Source of the DNA: Conidiobolus incongruus B7586
Lineage: Eukaryota; Entomophthoromycota; Entomophthoromycetes; Entomophthorales; Conidiobolaceae
Direction of reading: 5' to 3'
NCBI GenBank assembly: GCA_000697335.1
Contig: JNEM01010362.1
Coordinates: 1 to 62,348, forward strand
Length of the DNA: 62,348 bases
The translations under genes were made by a program, and so were the position numbers. Positions within the stretch are counted from its first letter, which is position 1; every line of letters begins with the position of its first letter. Of this stretch, positions 21,767-34,117 are shown in pieces. The notes under the pieces were generated by a model. That model searched no databases. It saw nothing but the letters and a program-made list of their open reading frames with translations, and had not been told where the DNA came from.

Positions 21767-24700
21767 ATGCACCTATCAAGGATAGAAACTCTTTTCGGTG
21801 AAATTACCAATTCTGAAGGTATTTCCTTTGTTTTTATATCAGCATTTATAATTCATAGACTATTCTACATTATTGTTAAATTATAATTTTTATTCATTAA
21901 AGCGGTAATTATTTTTAGATTCCAATGTCCTGGGTAATTTTCCACCAAATACCTTTCAAACCATATTGACCGATGTAACCCAAATGTTACTTATGACTGG
22001 TCAGTCCCATCAAATTCTTACAACTGAAGCTCATATAGATTGGGTTTTAAAAGTACTTGGTAATGGTTTTAATCTTCCAATTACAGAATATCGACAGCTC
22101 GAGGATTGTTATAAAATCTACTCTAAATGGTTACTTGAACCTGATTCACGCCCCATCTATTTTAAAAAACATCGCCAATTGAAATCTGAAGAGGACATTC
22201 AAAATTCAAGTAGCCAGTCAATTCAAGAGTTATCGATTATTCCAATTGAAAATTACGAGTATTTTGAACAGAAGTTTTATCAAACAATAATACTACATAT
22301 TTCCCAAGTTTATTCTTTAAGATTGTTATCATCACCAATAGACGATACTAAATTATGGAATATAATGCTTGGGTTGGATCCTAATCCCAATGAAACTTAT
22401 GAAACTTTAGATCTAAATAATGAAAAAAATTACAACGATATCATCCACCACTTTTTAGATCTTAATCGCGATATATCCTCTCTCTTTGTCAAAATAGGTA
22501 TACATTTAGGGGATGTGATGTCTGAAGATACTTGGGATATATTACTTAAAACTATTTTGGGAATTACAGATCATTTGATTTACATTCACTCTCGATTATC
22601 TGCATTATCTCAGACTTTGGGAAATGACAAAGTAGAAAATTATCGTAAAATCGTAATGAAAATTACTTCAGTAATAACAGATATACAATTAAGGGTATAA
22701 TTAAAATAATTAATTTATTATTTTTTTATTAATTCATATTATTTAGACATTTTTTGAGATTTGGTATCGCTCCCAAAGCCAAAGTATCACATTATGGAAC
22801 TGTTTTCAGGTATATAAGATTATAATGATGATTAATATCATTTTCAATTAATAATGATCTTCTAGAAAAGATTCAATATATGGTGTGTTCAAAGCAATGT
22901 GATTCAACATTGGAATGCCATGACACTGAGTTTTACTAAAAAACTCTCATCAATGATGATTCAAAATAATACTGCCAAATCCCAGTTAGTAGTATTTTCC
23001 ACTCATGGATATAGCTTCAAAATCAACTTTTCTTATGAGTATTTACTTTTTGCATGGTACAAAACAATTAATTTGATCCATGATCCAAATGCTCTTCCAT
23101 CTCAAAGTTATGTACACGCTCTTAGAGGAATTTCAAAATTGATTTCAGTTTTAGAACAGTCCCCGACTCTTCATCCTCAATCCAAACCAATTGTTGATGG
23201 AAATATTCTCATCAGATTATTTGGACGCTGGCTTTTCAACCTCAATACTGAACAGCTCACTTTATCTGAATTCTCAGAAGCGCGCTGTATGATCTATGGA
23301 ACTATGTGCCAGCTATTTTCAACTCAGCCTATTGAGACATTTTCCCCTCACTATCAAAGTCATTTCTATCGATCCATTATTGAAGGATTATCTCATTTTG
23401 ACACAATGCAATCTATACTTATGCACAGTGGCAAACTGATGACTAATCAACCCGCAGCATGTGTAAGGCTATTGCCTCACTATGTGAAAGCATTCCAATC
23501 TATTGTACCAACTCTTTCTCCAAGCTGTAAACTTATTTTCCCACTCGACGTACTCAGGAAAAGTATTTTGACTATCATCACGTCGACTTTGTGTCTTCCA
23601 GACTTGTGTAAGAATTATTCCTTACCTAGGAATTGGCTGGAGCATAATTATTCTTCTCCTATGCTTGCACACGGCCTTAGCAAACTTGTATACCACGATC
23701 CAAATGGTCAATGTCCATTTCCAGAAATTAAGATTTATATTTTGAATGTTTTATTGCACTTTTTATCATCTGAAGCAAATGGGGATAATTTATTATTAAC
23801 ATTACATTTAATTGACGTTTATTTAATTCATGAATCATCATCTCTAGCACCTGACCTAATACGTATTGCTATCGTAAACCTTACTAATCAAATGCTTAAA
23901 TTTAATCTATCCGAACAGGTTATTTTGGGTGTTTTCAATCTTTTGAATAGTTTACTTGATAGATTACCTACTGAAGATATGATTAATCAAGTATTTTCAT
24001 TATGTCTTATTTTATATAATCTGTAGTAACGTACATTAATTTAGGAAATTACACGCGAAGTTGTCTTAAGTATCTGTCAATTTATTGATCGTTCACTTTC
24101 AATGGGTGACGTGGTATGTAAAAAATTTTATTATTTTATTTTGAATATATATTTTATTGGTATTTCATTCTAATATTATTCTGTTTTTAATATATTATAG
24201 GGTTTCACAAGACGATTAATTATAACAGCATATTTCACACTTGATAGATGGGTTTCTCAAGGTATTTGGATCACAACAGAAGATAACACCAATCATGCTT
24301 CCGAAGTATTTAAAATACTTCACCGAGGAATTAACTATACACCTCCCATTGAACTTTTGCCTTCATCACTATCTCATCCTCGTGTTGCTCAATCAGTTCA
24401 AATTCAATCTTCATCAAGACATCATTTACCAATTCCTCAAAAGTCCCAAAGTGTTCAGCATGCAGGTTTGCCTCAAGGCATTGATCTTTTTCCCAATTCA
24501 GTAGATAAATTTAATCCCCTTGAAGTTTCGAAAGAAATCAACAATATTGCTGAGTTGGTTCTTTATAGATTTTTAAATTTGTTCAACGAATCAACTTGTA
24601 TTATGTCACAACTTGGCTCTTTTCTACCTTGTGATCCTGATTTTGATGATTTAAAGTTCTCTAAATTAATATTGGAACGCCAAGAACAACTTTCAAACAA

Positions 24701-26522
24701 AACAGAAATCAAGGATGGATCCGAGTATGAATTGGACGTACCCTTGTGCAGGCATTATTTATTTGAAAAAAAGGTTCTGATCACAATTGTTGAACCACTT
24801 CCGTCTGCTTTTACTATGAAAGACCCCGAATTTTCAATTAAAAATTCTCCTCAAAAGCAGTGCCCATTCATTATTGTACGATCGTCATTTGGAAAACTTT
24901 GTTGGAGTATTAAGCCATGGGGCGATGGTGGGCGTGTAATGACACAAAAAGCATCTCTTCATACACCTAACCCGACGCCAATTGAATCAACACCGTTTGA
25001 TGTTCCTAGTAAAATACCATCCATGCCAGATATTTCGCAGCATAGCCAGCCTTCAACAGGTAAGAATTCCTTAAATTTTTGTTTTCAATTTTATTTAATA
25101 CTATTTTAGATGGTACACTTGCTGATCAAGATGGCGAAAATAATTCTATAGAAGACAGGAAAGCCATGATGGATGAAGCTTTAGCAGAAATAATCAAATC
25201 TCAAATCGATCAAGAGAAACATGCTAATTCTAAAAATTCCTTCGCTTATCACGACCCTAGGATATACTCCACTCTCCCTGGATTATCTGAAGCATATAAA
25301 GCTCATTTACATTTCAATTTGGCAAGGAAATTTTTGTTACAATTAGGTTTCATTAATGTAGATAATCAAAACAAATTGATTCCCTTAACATTGACTTCTA
25401 AATTAATTCGAGATATTGAGACACTGGACAGAACAAGTACGCTTATACCTATCAGCGCTTCAGTTTTTTACTGTACACCATCCTCGCGTACCTTTTCCGA
25501 TTTGATATTTCCAATGAATGGTGTTAGTCCTCTCTTCAAAGAGCTTCTTTATAGTCTTGGTAAACCAGTGGATTTATCGACCCATCGTGGATTTGCAGGT
25601 CAGTTGACTTCAGATTTGTGCTCTGTTGCACCCTATTTCCGAGACAGCTCTGTTGAGCTAGTATTTCACTGTCCTGCATTACTTAAATTTCCTGGTGCCT
25701 CTGCGCCACCTTCGCCTAGTCCTAGTAATCAGCATTTGAATGGCAGAGAGAGCAGCCATGGTAATAATTATAGTATGGATAATTTTGGAATGGAAGCTAA
25801 TGATTACCGTCTAATAATGCGAAATGATCAAGTCTTTCTCATTTGGATGGATGCAGATGCCACCAACATGGCACCAAATCATCGCTTGGACACTCATGTC
25901 AAATCACCATCTGGTTCTCCTATTCCTTCTTCTATGATGCTTCAACCAAGTGTTGTTGATCTAATCGGTAAATCCGAGGCAACATATATCATTGTCACAC
26001 CGATTAAAGCATTGCCCAAATCGGATTTATTCCAAGTTAATGTCATTTTGCCAAATCACACAAATGCAAATATATCCAACTTGGTTTCCAGTCCATCACA
26101 GAATCCTTTCATGGATTTTCCTCCTGCACCTAATGCAACACCTTCTGGATTCCCAGGCCCACTCATTGATGGAATGATAGTAAGACGTGATTCCTTAGGT
26201 ATCCTTCTCAGAAACACTATTATTTCCAGCCATATGGATTGGTTAAATTGTCGAAGTACCAACGTAGATCAACCGTAAGTGATTTATCCCATTTTATAAT
26301 ATATATATATATATTTATTTATAATTCGATTTCTTTAGATTTACTACTAGATCACGTATATTGAAACAACTAAACAATCTTTCATCTCCTGTAAATACTG
26401 TAGAAACTCTTAATAGGTAAAAATACATTTTATTAAACATGTAATCAATACATTAATCAAATTTTAGTTATTGTATGAAATTAATTCAAACTCCATTACA
26501 TACCAACAAGTCTGATTTTTAA
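21767..26522 (+). CDS. RALGAPB: Ral GTPase-activating protein, beta subunit (RALGAPB)
   Basis: Non-catalytic partner of the RalGAP alpha catalytic subunit, in the same superfamily as the TSC1/TSC2 GAP. The model is 1413 aa (human 1494) from nine exons: 21767-21818, 21919-22694, 22747-22809, 22866-23990, 24045-24113, 24201-25059, 25110-26274, 26339-26416 and 26468-26522; all phases agree. An alpha-helical region covers about residues 1-800, with the conserved blocks WVLKVLGNGFNLP, ALRGISKLI, RLFGRWLF and EARCMIYGTMCQLF. A linker rich in Ser, Pro and Gln follows. The RapGAP-like domain (about 1000-1340) includes DPRIYSTLPG, FYCTPSSRTFSDLI, STHRGFAGQL and VFLIWMDA. The end LIDGMIVRRDSLGILLRNTII is diagnostic of RalGAP beta. 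Confidence 0.9.
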
Positions 26523-26733
26523 TTTTTATCCTTTAATTATAATCAGTTGACCCCTTATTGATTGATTAATTAATAAATCTTTATTTAATTCAATACAAAA
26601 TAATTTTTAGTTTTTGAATCCGTTTTTCAGATAATTCAATCCCATATAATTTAATTCCATTTTAAATATATTAAAATGGTGAATTCATAGTAATCAAATT
26701 ATATAGTCAATAATTTGATTATAATTAAACGAT

Positions 26734-27985
26734 ATGATTAGATCTATTATTTCAAGATCAATAAAGCAAATTGAACATATAAGACACTTTTCAAATTCAT
26801 CAGTTAAGTATGAAAAGTACAAAATTTGTTGGAACAAATTTGAAGATCCTAGCAATTGTAAAGGATACTTTATTAATGAAAAATTTCATTTAATATCTCC
26901 ATTTCACGATATCCCTATAAAATCAAAAGAGAATACCCATATTTTTAATATGGTGGTGGAAATTCCTAGATTTACGAACTTAAAATTAGAAGTAAACAAA
27001 TATTTTAAATAATATATTCATTATTAATAAACGTGTTGTTTTTAATAGATGAATAAAAACAACTTTTTAAACCCAATTCAACCTGATGTTAAAGAAGGGA
27101 AAATTAGAAGAGTCAAACCTTTCTTCCCATACTCTGGCTATCTTTGGAATTATGGATTTTTACCTCAAACTTGGGAAAGTCCTTTCGAAACTCATCCTAC
27201 TTTAAATGTCAAAGGTGATAATGACCCTATCGACGTATGTGAGATTGGATCAAAATTAGGACAAGTGGGTGAAGTCAAACAAGTGAAATTATTGGGTGGA
27301 TTAGCCATGTTAGATGAAGGTATTTACCTATGACTCGTATCATAATGAATTCTAATAATGAATTAGGCGAACTGGATTGGAAAGTTTTTGCTATTGATGT
27401 TAAAGATCCCCTTGCTCAAGTTCTTAATGGTAAATTTAATATACATCAATACACCTATAACAATATATTTAATTATTGTTGATTAGATATTCAAGATATT
27501 GAACAACACTTACCAGATTTAATTCCTCATACTATTTATTGGTTCAAAAACTATAAGAAAGCTGATGGTAAACCTGAAAATCAGTTTGCATTTAATTCTC
27601 AGCCCAAGTCCAAAGTAATTAAATGATTGTATTTAATATCTGATTCGATAACTTATGATTGATTTTATAGGATGAAATCATAAATATCGTTGATGAAACT
27701 CATAATTATTGGAAAAAATTATTGAATTCCAATGATCAGTCCATGCAAACTAAAATCAGCAAAAACTTTAATACTGATTTATCATTAATTTTATCCCAAG
27801 GAGGTGATTTCCATAAAGCCCACCAAATTCTTCAAAATGACCCTCATTTAAATCGACTCATGAACACTCTCAATCTCACTTCAAATAAACTCAAATTAGA
27901 ATTAGGTAACTACAGATTATGCATTATTTAAAAAGATTGCTAATGATTTTATTTAGATGAATTAGATTTGAATTATATTAAATAA
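26734..27985 (+). CDS. PPA2: Mitochondrial inorganic pyrophosphatase
   Basis: Family I soluble pyrophosphatase, hydrolysing PPi to phosphate with Mg2+. The model is 327 aa in six exons: 26734-26991, 27049-27319, 27367-27429, 27487-27614, 27671-27905 and 27957-27985. The basic, acid-free start [20 protein letters not shown] is a mitochondrial presequence, separating it from cytosolic Ipp1. The catalytic signature [12 protein letters not shown] carries the metal-binding aspartates. Other family blocks are [56 protein letters not shown] and [10 protein letters not shown]. The last exon is tiny. Its stop lies 6 bp from the stop of the convergent CtIP-like gene. Confidence 0.93.
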
Positions 27986-27991
27986 TAATTA

Positions 27992-29041
27992 TTAATCCAA
28001 ATCCAGATTCCAGTAATTCTCAGGTGTAGTTGGTCGAGGGTGCGATTTCCGATGTCTTGAAACATAATTTACTCTTTGCTTTAAGAAATTCTCCTGCAGC
28101 GTCCCTTTATCCATCACCTCGTTAAACTACAATGGGTTATTAATAAAATAAACTTACAATAATTATAATTGAGTTACTTTTTGGCAGCAAACACAATCTA
28201 CACCCTGAATATGATTTCTTTTATTTCCGAGTCTAGCTGTCTCCTGATAGACATAGCTGGGTTTTCTACAAAGTTTGATTAATTTGGTTAATCAAAAATT
28301 AAGCATCCATTATTACTCTTGACTGAGTTTAATATTTGAATAAAACAATTTTTTAGGTTCTATTCAAACGAATTAGTATTGATATTCGATATTTAACTAT
28401 AGTGATTTAATTACTCGTTTTAGGAATTTTTAAGCCTAAATGATAAAATCCACTCTCAATCAATACTGAATTGAATAAAAATATATAATTAATCAATTAC
28501 TTGATTTAGTGGATGATAAACGCTTTCCTTGATTATTAAAAGATTTGACTGGAGTTTTTTCAGAGTCGCTCATGCTCAATTTATCTAACATTGAAACTTT
28601 GATATAAATATCAAATTAATTGATTTTGATAATTTTAAGTTTACCTATTGGTACTTCTGATAAACTAATATCATGAGCAAAAAACTCTAATTCTGCGGAT
28701 TTGGAAGTTTGAAGTTTTGGTTGAATACTAAATATAAAAATTATATATCAATTAGTATACTATTATTAATTATTAGTAAATATTACTTATTTTGATCAAT
28801 ATCAATTAAATTTTTTATTTTAGTTTTAATACTTTCAATCGTAAATTGAATATTTTGACTAAAATAAAAAATTATTATTATCATTATTAAAAGTTTTATT
28901 ATGGTAATTATATATTAAATACTTGGAATTTAAATTAATAGGTGATAAGTTAAGCATTTCGCTTATGGATTCAATTCCTTCTCTTAATATTTGGTTGCTT
29001 AATTCGAGTTCTGTTTCACGAGCAGAAGTTGTTAAATTCAT
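27992..29041 (-). CDS. CTP1: CtIP/Ctp1/Sae2-like DNA end-resection factor
   Basis: Cofactor of the Mre11-Rad50-Nbs1 nuclease that starts double-strand-break resection. The model is 218 aa in eight small exons: 29041-28923, 28858-28787, 28727-28645, 28596-28501, 28435-28415, 28359-28317, 28265-28178 and 28126-27992; all introns are 48-65 bp and frames agree. The C-terminal SAE2 domain is clear: YVYQETARLGNKRNHIQG, CVCC, then NYVSRHRKSHPRPTTPENYW. These match the CxxC and RHR motifs and the TPE(N/Y)(F/Y)W end of CtIP. The N terminus is helical (ETELELSNQILREGIESISEML) and could tetramerise. Ser/Thr-Pro sites such as KTP may be CDK targets. It is much shorter than human CtIP (897), close to yeast Ctp1/Sae2 (294-345). 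Confidence 0.82.
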
Positions 29042-29979
29042 ACTATAGAAATTTAAGAATATTTAAAAAATATATTAAGTAGTGGTTAATTACCTAAAAT
29101 TACAATATAAATAACTAAAAAGATGATATTTGATTAAACTAAAATTGAATTAAAATTATGATAATATAGTCATAAATATATACACAAACGAATTAAACCG
29201 ATGATTATTCTATTACTAATGAATTGTTGAATTATTAATCAAATGCACAAGAACACGTTGAATTTAAACTGTTTCATAATACCACTTATTATGGGATAAT
29301 TGATTGAATAGATAAAATTTGATTTAATAAAATAATCTAATATATATATATATATTGATTGTTTTCCTAACTTCATTCACATCCAAATAAGGAAGTGGAG
29401 AACCAAAATGACGAATTGCAATGAGTTAACGTGATCACTTTTCAGAAATATCATGATACTGTGTCAACCAATTAATATACAGTATCATAATGTAAGATCT
29501 TTTAATCTGAAAAGTTATCAAATTGTACTTTAAAATATAATCAAAATTATTGAAGGTTAGTAAATTTTATTTATTTATATTATATAAGTAGTTTAAAATT
29601 TTTTAAGAATTGTTTTTTAACTTAACTACTCTAGTAACTTAAGGTAGTTAGATAATTAAGTGGTGAGATTACTGATAAGTTGTTAATACTCACTAATACA
29701 CTTTAGCAAGAGTGTTTAAGAAAAGATTAGTTGATATTACATCCAACAAGAATTTTGTTGCAAACTTATAGTTTAAACTTAACTAAGTAAACCATTTATA
29801 AATTAGTGATATAGATATAAGATAAATAATAATATAGCTTTGATAACTATAATAATATATTGTTATTTATAGTTATTAAAGTAATTTTTATTTTGTATTT
29901 ATAGAATTTAGTTAAATAATAATATTAACATAGGGTATTATTTTCAATTTTATCAGTTTTTTTATTCAAATATATTAAT
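29042..29979. other. AT-rich spacer, possible mariner flank
   Basis: No host gene seen. The part from about 29560 may include the noncoding 3' end of the mariner relic to the right, but its terminal repeat could not be fixed. A (TA)n tract lies at about 29340-29354. Confidence 0.45.
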
Positions 29980-31041
29980 ATTTTAATCTTTAAATATATA
30001 ACAACCTTTATATTTGTAAACAAGTTCCCATCTTTTAATTTAACCATATGTCCCTTTTTTATAGAAATTTTCTTTTATTATTTTATTAAATTTTAAGAAT
30101 TCAGCTTCTATTTGTTTAAGTTTTTGAAAAACTTTATTTTTTAAAAACCTTTTAATATGTTTAAAAAAAATAATCCCTAGGTGTAAGTTTAAAAGAGTAT
30201 ACTAGATGTGGTAATAGTTTGAATCAATTATAATCTAAAGTATATAAGGTTTTAACTATTGTATGTGGTATTATATTGTTATGATGATGATATACTAAAA
30301 TAAGAGTTTGTGTACTATTTAAGCCTTTACTTAAAAATACTCTAGTTTTTGTTTTTTTTAATACTTTATATAACCTTTAGATTTCCTTAAAATAATATTC
30401 TCTATTTATCTTTTTTTTATTTTTAAATTTATATTATATTATATTTTTTTAATCTTATTATATAGTTAACATTATTTTTTTTATATATATTTGTTTTTGC
30501 ATAACTTTTAACTTTTGTTCTTTAGTTACCTAATAATATTTATAAACTATATTATCAAATATTATCTATCTTTAATTAATAGTAATAAAGTTTTTTAAGT
30601 AATTTAAGTCTTTTTGTAAATTTTATAAATGAGAAGTATATGCTAACTTATCTAACTTGTTAAATATTGTTAATTCACAAAGTATCTAATTTGATACTTT
30701 TTATACTTTATTAATTTTTTAATTGTTTTGATAATTGACTAAAATTTATATTTAATACCTTAAAAATTCCTTTAAATTTCAATTAATATGAGTTTCTACA
30801 GTATCTAATATTTTTTTATTAGATACTTTTATTTTTCTATATGTGTGTGGTTTATCTTTAGTATAATAATCACTTTTTTGAAAATACACAAAGTATTTTT
30901 AACAAAATCTAAGAGTAATAATACCTTCACTATATACTTGGTTAATAATTTTACATGACTCAGATGGTTTATATGCTTGATTAAAATGAAATAACATAAT
31001 ATTAGTTAAAAGATTATTATTAGGCTTTGGTAGTACCATTG
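29980..31041 (-). mobile_element. Mariner (DD34D) transposase relic, second family
   Basis: Read on the minus strand from the ATG at 31039, the relic starts with the mariner N-terminal helix-turn-helix region: AYKPSESCKIINQVYSEGII, then FQKSDYYTKDKPHTYRKIK, like the WFxRFKSGDxSLxDKPRSGRP block. Further on come HNNIIPHTIVKTL, LLPHLVYS and TPRDYFF, the HDN...DD34D region, and near the end NFYKKG. The second catalytic Asp is Asn. Stops and frame changes interrupt it, so it is inactive. Its sequence differs clearly from copies 1-4, so it belongs to another mariner family. Terminal repeats were not resolved. Confidence 0.8.
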
Positions 31042-31404
31042 TGAAAAAGTATATATTTAAAAAGTAAAATTAGATTTTATATTTAATTTATATTAATTTT
31101 AGCAATTTTAGCTGCCTTTTAATGTTGGTTTTAAATTAATTCCACCAAATTGCAAATGTAATTAGGAAAACAATTAATATATGATTATATTTTTTTATCA
31201 ATAAGCAATTGTCAAAATTTTTAAATAATAATCACAGAATATTATTTGGATGACTCATATCTGAAAATATAAATTCAACTCATATAGTAATCATCATATT
31301 AATAATGATATCATTTAAAAATTGAAATATAATATCAAAACAAAAAATATGAAAATTGATGTATAACATTATAATATCTATATATTATTAAATATCATAT
31401 CTAT

Positions 31405-32339
31405 TTAACGACCACTCTTCTTGCTCGACCTGTGTTTAGTAGCCAAACCTCTCTTCTTCATCTTTTCCTTTAGTTGAGCTTTCTTTCTTTCAGCTTTTGA
31501 TTCGTATCTAAACCTCTTGGGCTTGGATTTAATTCTAAATATTCAATGTATTAATAAAATAGTGATAAATGATTGGAAAAGATAATACTTGAGATTGGAT
31601 GTATCTTCTTCCTCTCCTTCATTTTCTACTTCAGCTTGCTCCTTTTCGATATTACTCTAAAATGGTTATAAATTATTGAAAGGTATACCGAATCATTAAT
31701 TTAGCTGTTACCTTGACTTTGGCTTTGAGTTCCTTTAATAATTGAGCAGGAGTATCTTCATTCTCCTCATCTAAATCCTGAGTGACAACTGTGACAGTCG
31801 TAGAATCTTCTCCTGATCCGAACTTCATCTCTTCAACTTGGTTCTTTTCTTCCTTGTCATCATTTTCTTCTTCTTCGTTTTCGCTGTCAGAACCAAATTC
31901 TAAATTTATTTAATATTCAAAGCGTTAAATATATGAAATATGAAAAGTATTACGAGCAACAAAACTAGCTTGTTTTTCTCTAATTTGTTGTAAAATATGT
32001 TCTTTTCTCTATCAAAAATGAAATTAAAAATCGACTCGATAATTATAATTGAAATAATATACCATTTTACGTTCTTCAATTTTTTCTTGTCGTTCTTGCT
32101 CCTTAATTTTTTTAATAGCATGTTGTCTTCTCTCTTGTTTTCTTTTAGAGAAACCGGTCAAAAATTTACTAATTAAATTATATTAATAAAATTTATTTTA
32201 TGGATATGAAAATATAATACGCTCTAGCTTCTTCGTCAAATTTAACCTCTAAAATTTGTTCCTTCTTTTTCAATTTTTTCTTATCGTAAATTTTTTTACC
32301 CGAACTTAATAATGTACTATTATTCACTTTAGGGCTCAT
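31405..32339 (-). CDS. NOL12: Nucleolar protein NOL12/Rrp17-type pre-rRNA exonuclease
   Basis: Ribosome-biogenesis protein; Rrp17 is a 5'-3' exonuclease acting at the 5' ends of 5.8S and 25S rRNA. The model is 221 aa (human NOL12 213) from exons 32339-32221, 32168-32063, 32008-31954, 31899-31712, 31656-31589 and 31534-31405. The family block is EQILEVKFDEEARAKFLTGF, then SKRKQERRQHAIKKIKEQE, crossing the first junction. A long charged helix, a Glu/Asp-rich stretch and a Lys/Arg-rich nucleolar tail (ERKKAQLKEKMKKRG) follow. Met1 is at 32339; the frame upstream is open but begins only with GTG. Confidence 0.88.
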
Positions 32340-32781
32340 TGTATTATTATTATAATTATTATTCAATTTTAATAAATATTGATTCACTTCACCTTTTATC
32401 TAATTTATGTATGGAAATCAATATAAAATTTTATGGGATTGAATTTATTACACCATTTCATTTCAAAAATTTTTAAATTTATTTATCAATTAAAATAATT
32501 TTTAAAAACTTAGTAAAAATAAAATTACCAAATAATGATAAGTTTTTAACTTATAACCTTTCTATTTATATATTTTAAAATATAAAAAAAACTTTAATGA
32601 TTTTATATATTAACTTTAACTAACTTTAATCATTGACTAAAGTATCGATCAATATAAAGTTGGTTAATCAAATTAGGTATACTTTTACTAACATAAATTA
32701 ACTTAATATTAAATTACTAATATAATGAATAATACAAAGCAAAATGTAATGTAAACAAGGACTAATATACTTTTTTTTATT
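32340..32781. other. Intergenic, no gene seen
   Basis: AT-rich spacer between two minus-strand genes; probably the NOL12 promoter and the 3' UTR of the coiled-coil gene. Confidence 0.55.
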
Positions 32782-33135
32782 TTAATAGTAATAACTAGTT
32801 AAATTTTCGATTTCATTCTCTTTAATATTAATTAAATTTCTCAAGTATTGAGCTTCCTGCCTTAAGTCGTGTAACTCATCATTTAGTTCCAAGTTTTGAT
32901 TCCTTAAATAAAGGTTCATATCCCTCAATTTGATTAATTTTAAATATTCCTTCGTCTTCGTTTTCATGACTAGTAAATTGGATGAACTTTCATCAATGTC
33001 TAATTCTTTGAACTGAATTAATGAACTCTTCTTCTTGTTAAATTGATTTAAATGCGTTTTTAAATTGATGGTATTGAATAGAGAATTGCTGAATAATAAA
33101 TTGGTTTTGGAACTGTTGGGAGAATTGATGATCAT
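32782..33135 (-). CDS. Hypothetical coiled-coil protein
   Basis: Intronless open frame of 117 aa starting at an ATG. The first 50 residues are polar (Asn, Ser, Lys). Residues about 55-113 form a strong predicted coiled coil, with heptad Leu/Ile spacing in KEYLKLIKLRDMNLYLRNQN and LRQEAQYLRNLINIKENEIE. The codon use is coding-like and the frame is much longer than expected in such AT-rich DNA. No family was recognised. Kinetochore, spindle-pole or shugoshin-like short coiled-coil proteins look similar but nothing specific supports them. It is divergent from TAF10, with 323 bp between the starts. Confidence 0.55.
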   Translation of the reverse strand: MIINSPNSSKTNLLFSNSLFNTINLKTHLNQFNKKKSSLIQFKELDIDESSSNLLVMKTKTKEYLKLIKLRDMNLYLRNQNLELNDELHDLRQEAQYLRNLINIKENEIENLTSYYY

Positions 33136-33458
33136 TAAACGATTGAAATATTATACAAGAGAAAGAATAGTGAGTAATTATACATAAATTTAAGGCAGAT
33201 AAAAGTCATTTAATGGAGAGTATGACATCTGTTTAAATAGTTTAGGGATAGACACTAAATTATTTAGTAACTTTTATTTGGGGTAAATTTAACGAACTCG
33301 AAACAAATTCTCCATATCATTAAACAGTTTAAAAATTAATTCTAATTTCAAATTAAAAACTTTAAATAATCCCATAATCAATGAATTGAATATCAAATTT
33401 TATTTAACTACCCTAAATTAGGTCATACTAAATTCAAAAATCATGAAAAAGTAAAATA
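33136..33458. promoter_or_regulatory. Shared divergent promoter region (coiled-coil gene / TAF10)
   Basis: 323 bp separate two divergent start codons. Both promoters must lie here or overlap, but no specific factor site could be identified. Confidence 0.4.
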
Positions 33459-34117
33459 ATGAATCAATCTAATAATCCTAACCCTTCAGATAATCCAAGT
33501 TTGAACTCTAATTCAACTCTTATTAACACAGCTTCAGCAGAACCCAAGAATGTGAATAATTCGGAGGACTTGTTTGTCAAACCTTCAGCTCAAGCTAAAC
33601 TTGCTACTGCTTCCACCTCCAATGAGATTCAAAGCTCTACAACTTTGAATCCTCCCATATTAAACGAAATTGAAGAAAAACCACCCGAACGTACCCTCTC
33701 AGAATTTTTAATGATGATGGACCAATATACTCCTATTATTCCAGATGCCGTAACTGACTTTTATTTATCTAAAGCCGGTTTCGAATGTGAAGATTATAGA
33801 ATGTAAATAATTGTGTTTAATTAATTAGCTTATATCAATTAATGATGTTTTATAGTAAGAGGTTATTAGCTTTAGCAACTCAAAAGTTTATTGGGGATAT
33901 TGCAACGGACGCTTTCCAATATTCTAAAATACGTCAACAGATGGATAAGAATAAAAAATTATCAAAGGTAAGATTTTTTAATAATATTTATAAATGTCAA
34001 ACTAATATATTAATTTTCTCTATTCAGAATAAGAAAACGGTATTAACCATGCAAGATTTATCTTTGAGTTTGAGGGAATATGGTGTGAATATTAAGAAAC
34101 CTGATTATTATTTGTAA
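33459..34117 (+). CDS. TAF10: TFIID/SAGA subunit TAF10
   Basis: Histone-fold subunit shared by TFIID and SAGA. The model is 181 aa from exons 33459-33802, 33856-33967 and 34028-34117. After a disordered Asn/Ser/Pro-rich N terminus, the histone fold begins with RTLSEFLMMMDQYTPIIPDA and VTDFYLSKAGFE. It continues KRLLALATQKFIGDIATDA, and the third helix is VLTMQDLSLSLREYGVNIKKPDYYL. The match to yeast and human TAF10 is unambiguous. Histone-fold partners would be TAF3/TAF8 in TFIID or SPT7 in SAGA. Confidence 0.95.

Noticed and set aside
32340-32387. Longer N terminus for NOL12
   Set aside because: The upstream in-frame start is GTG, not ATG, and encodes Asn-rich low-complexity sequence; ATG at 32339 is used.
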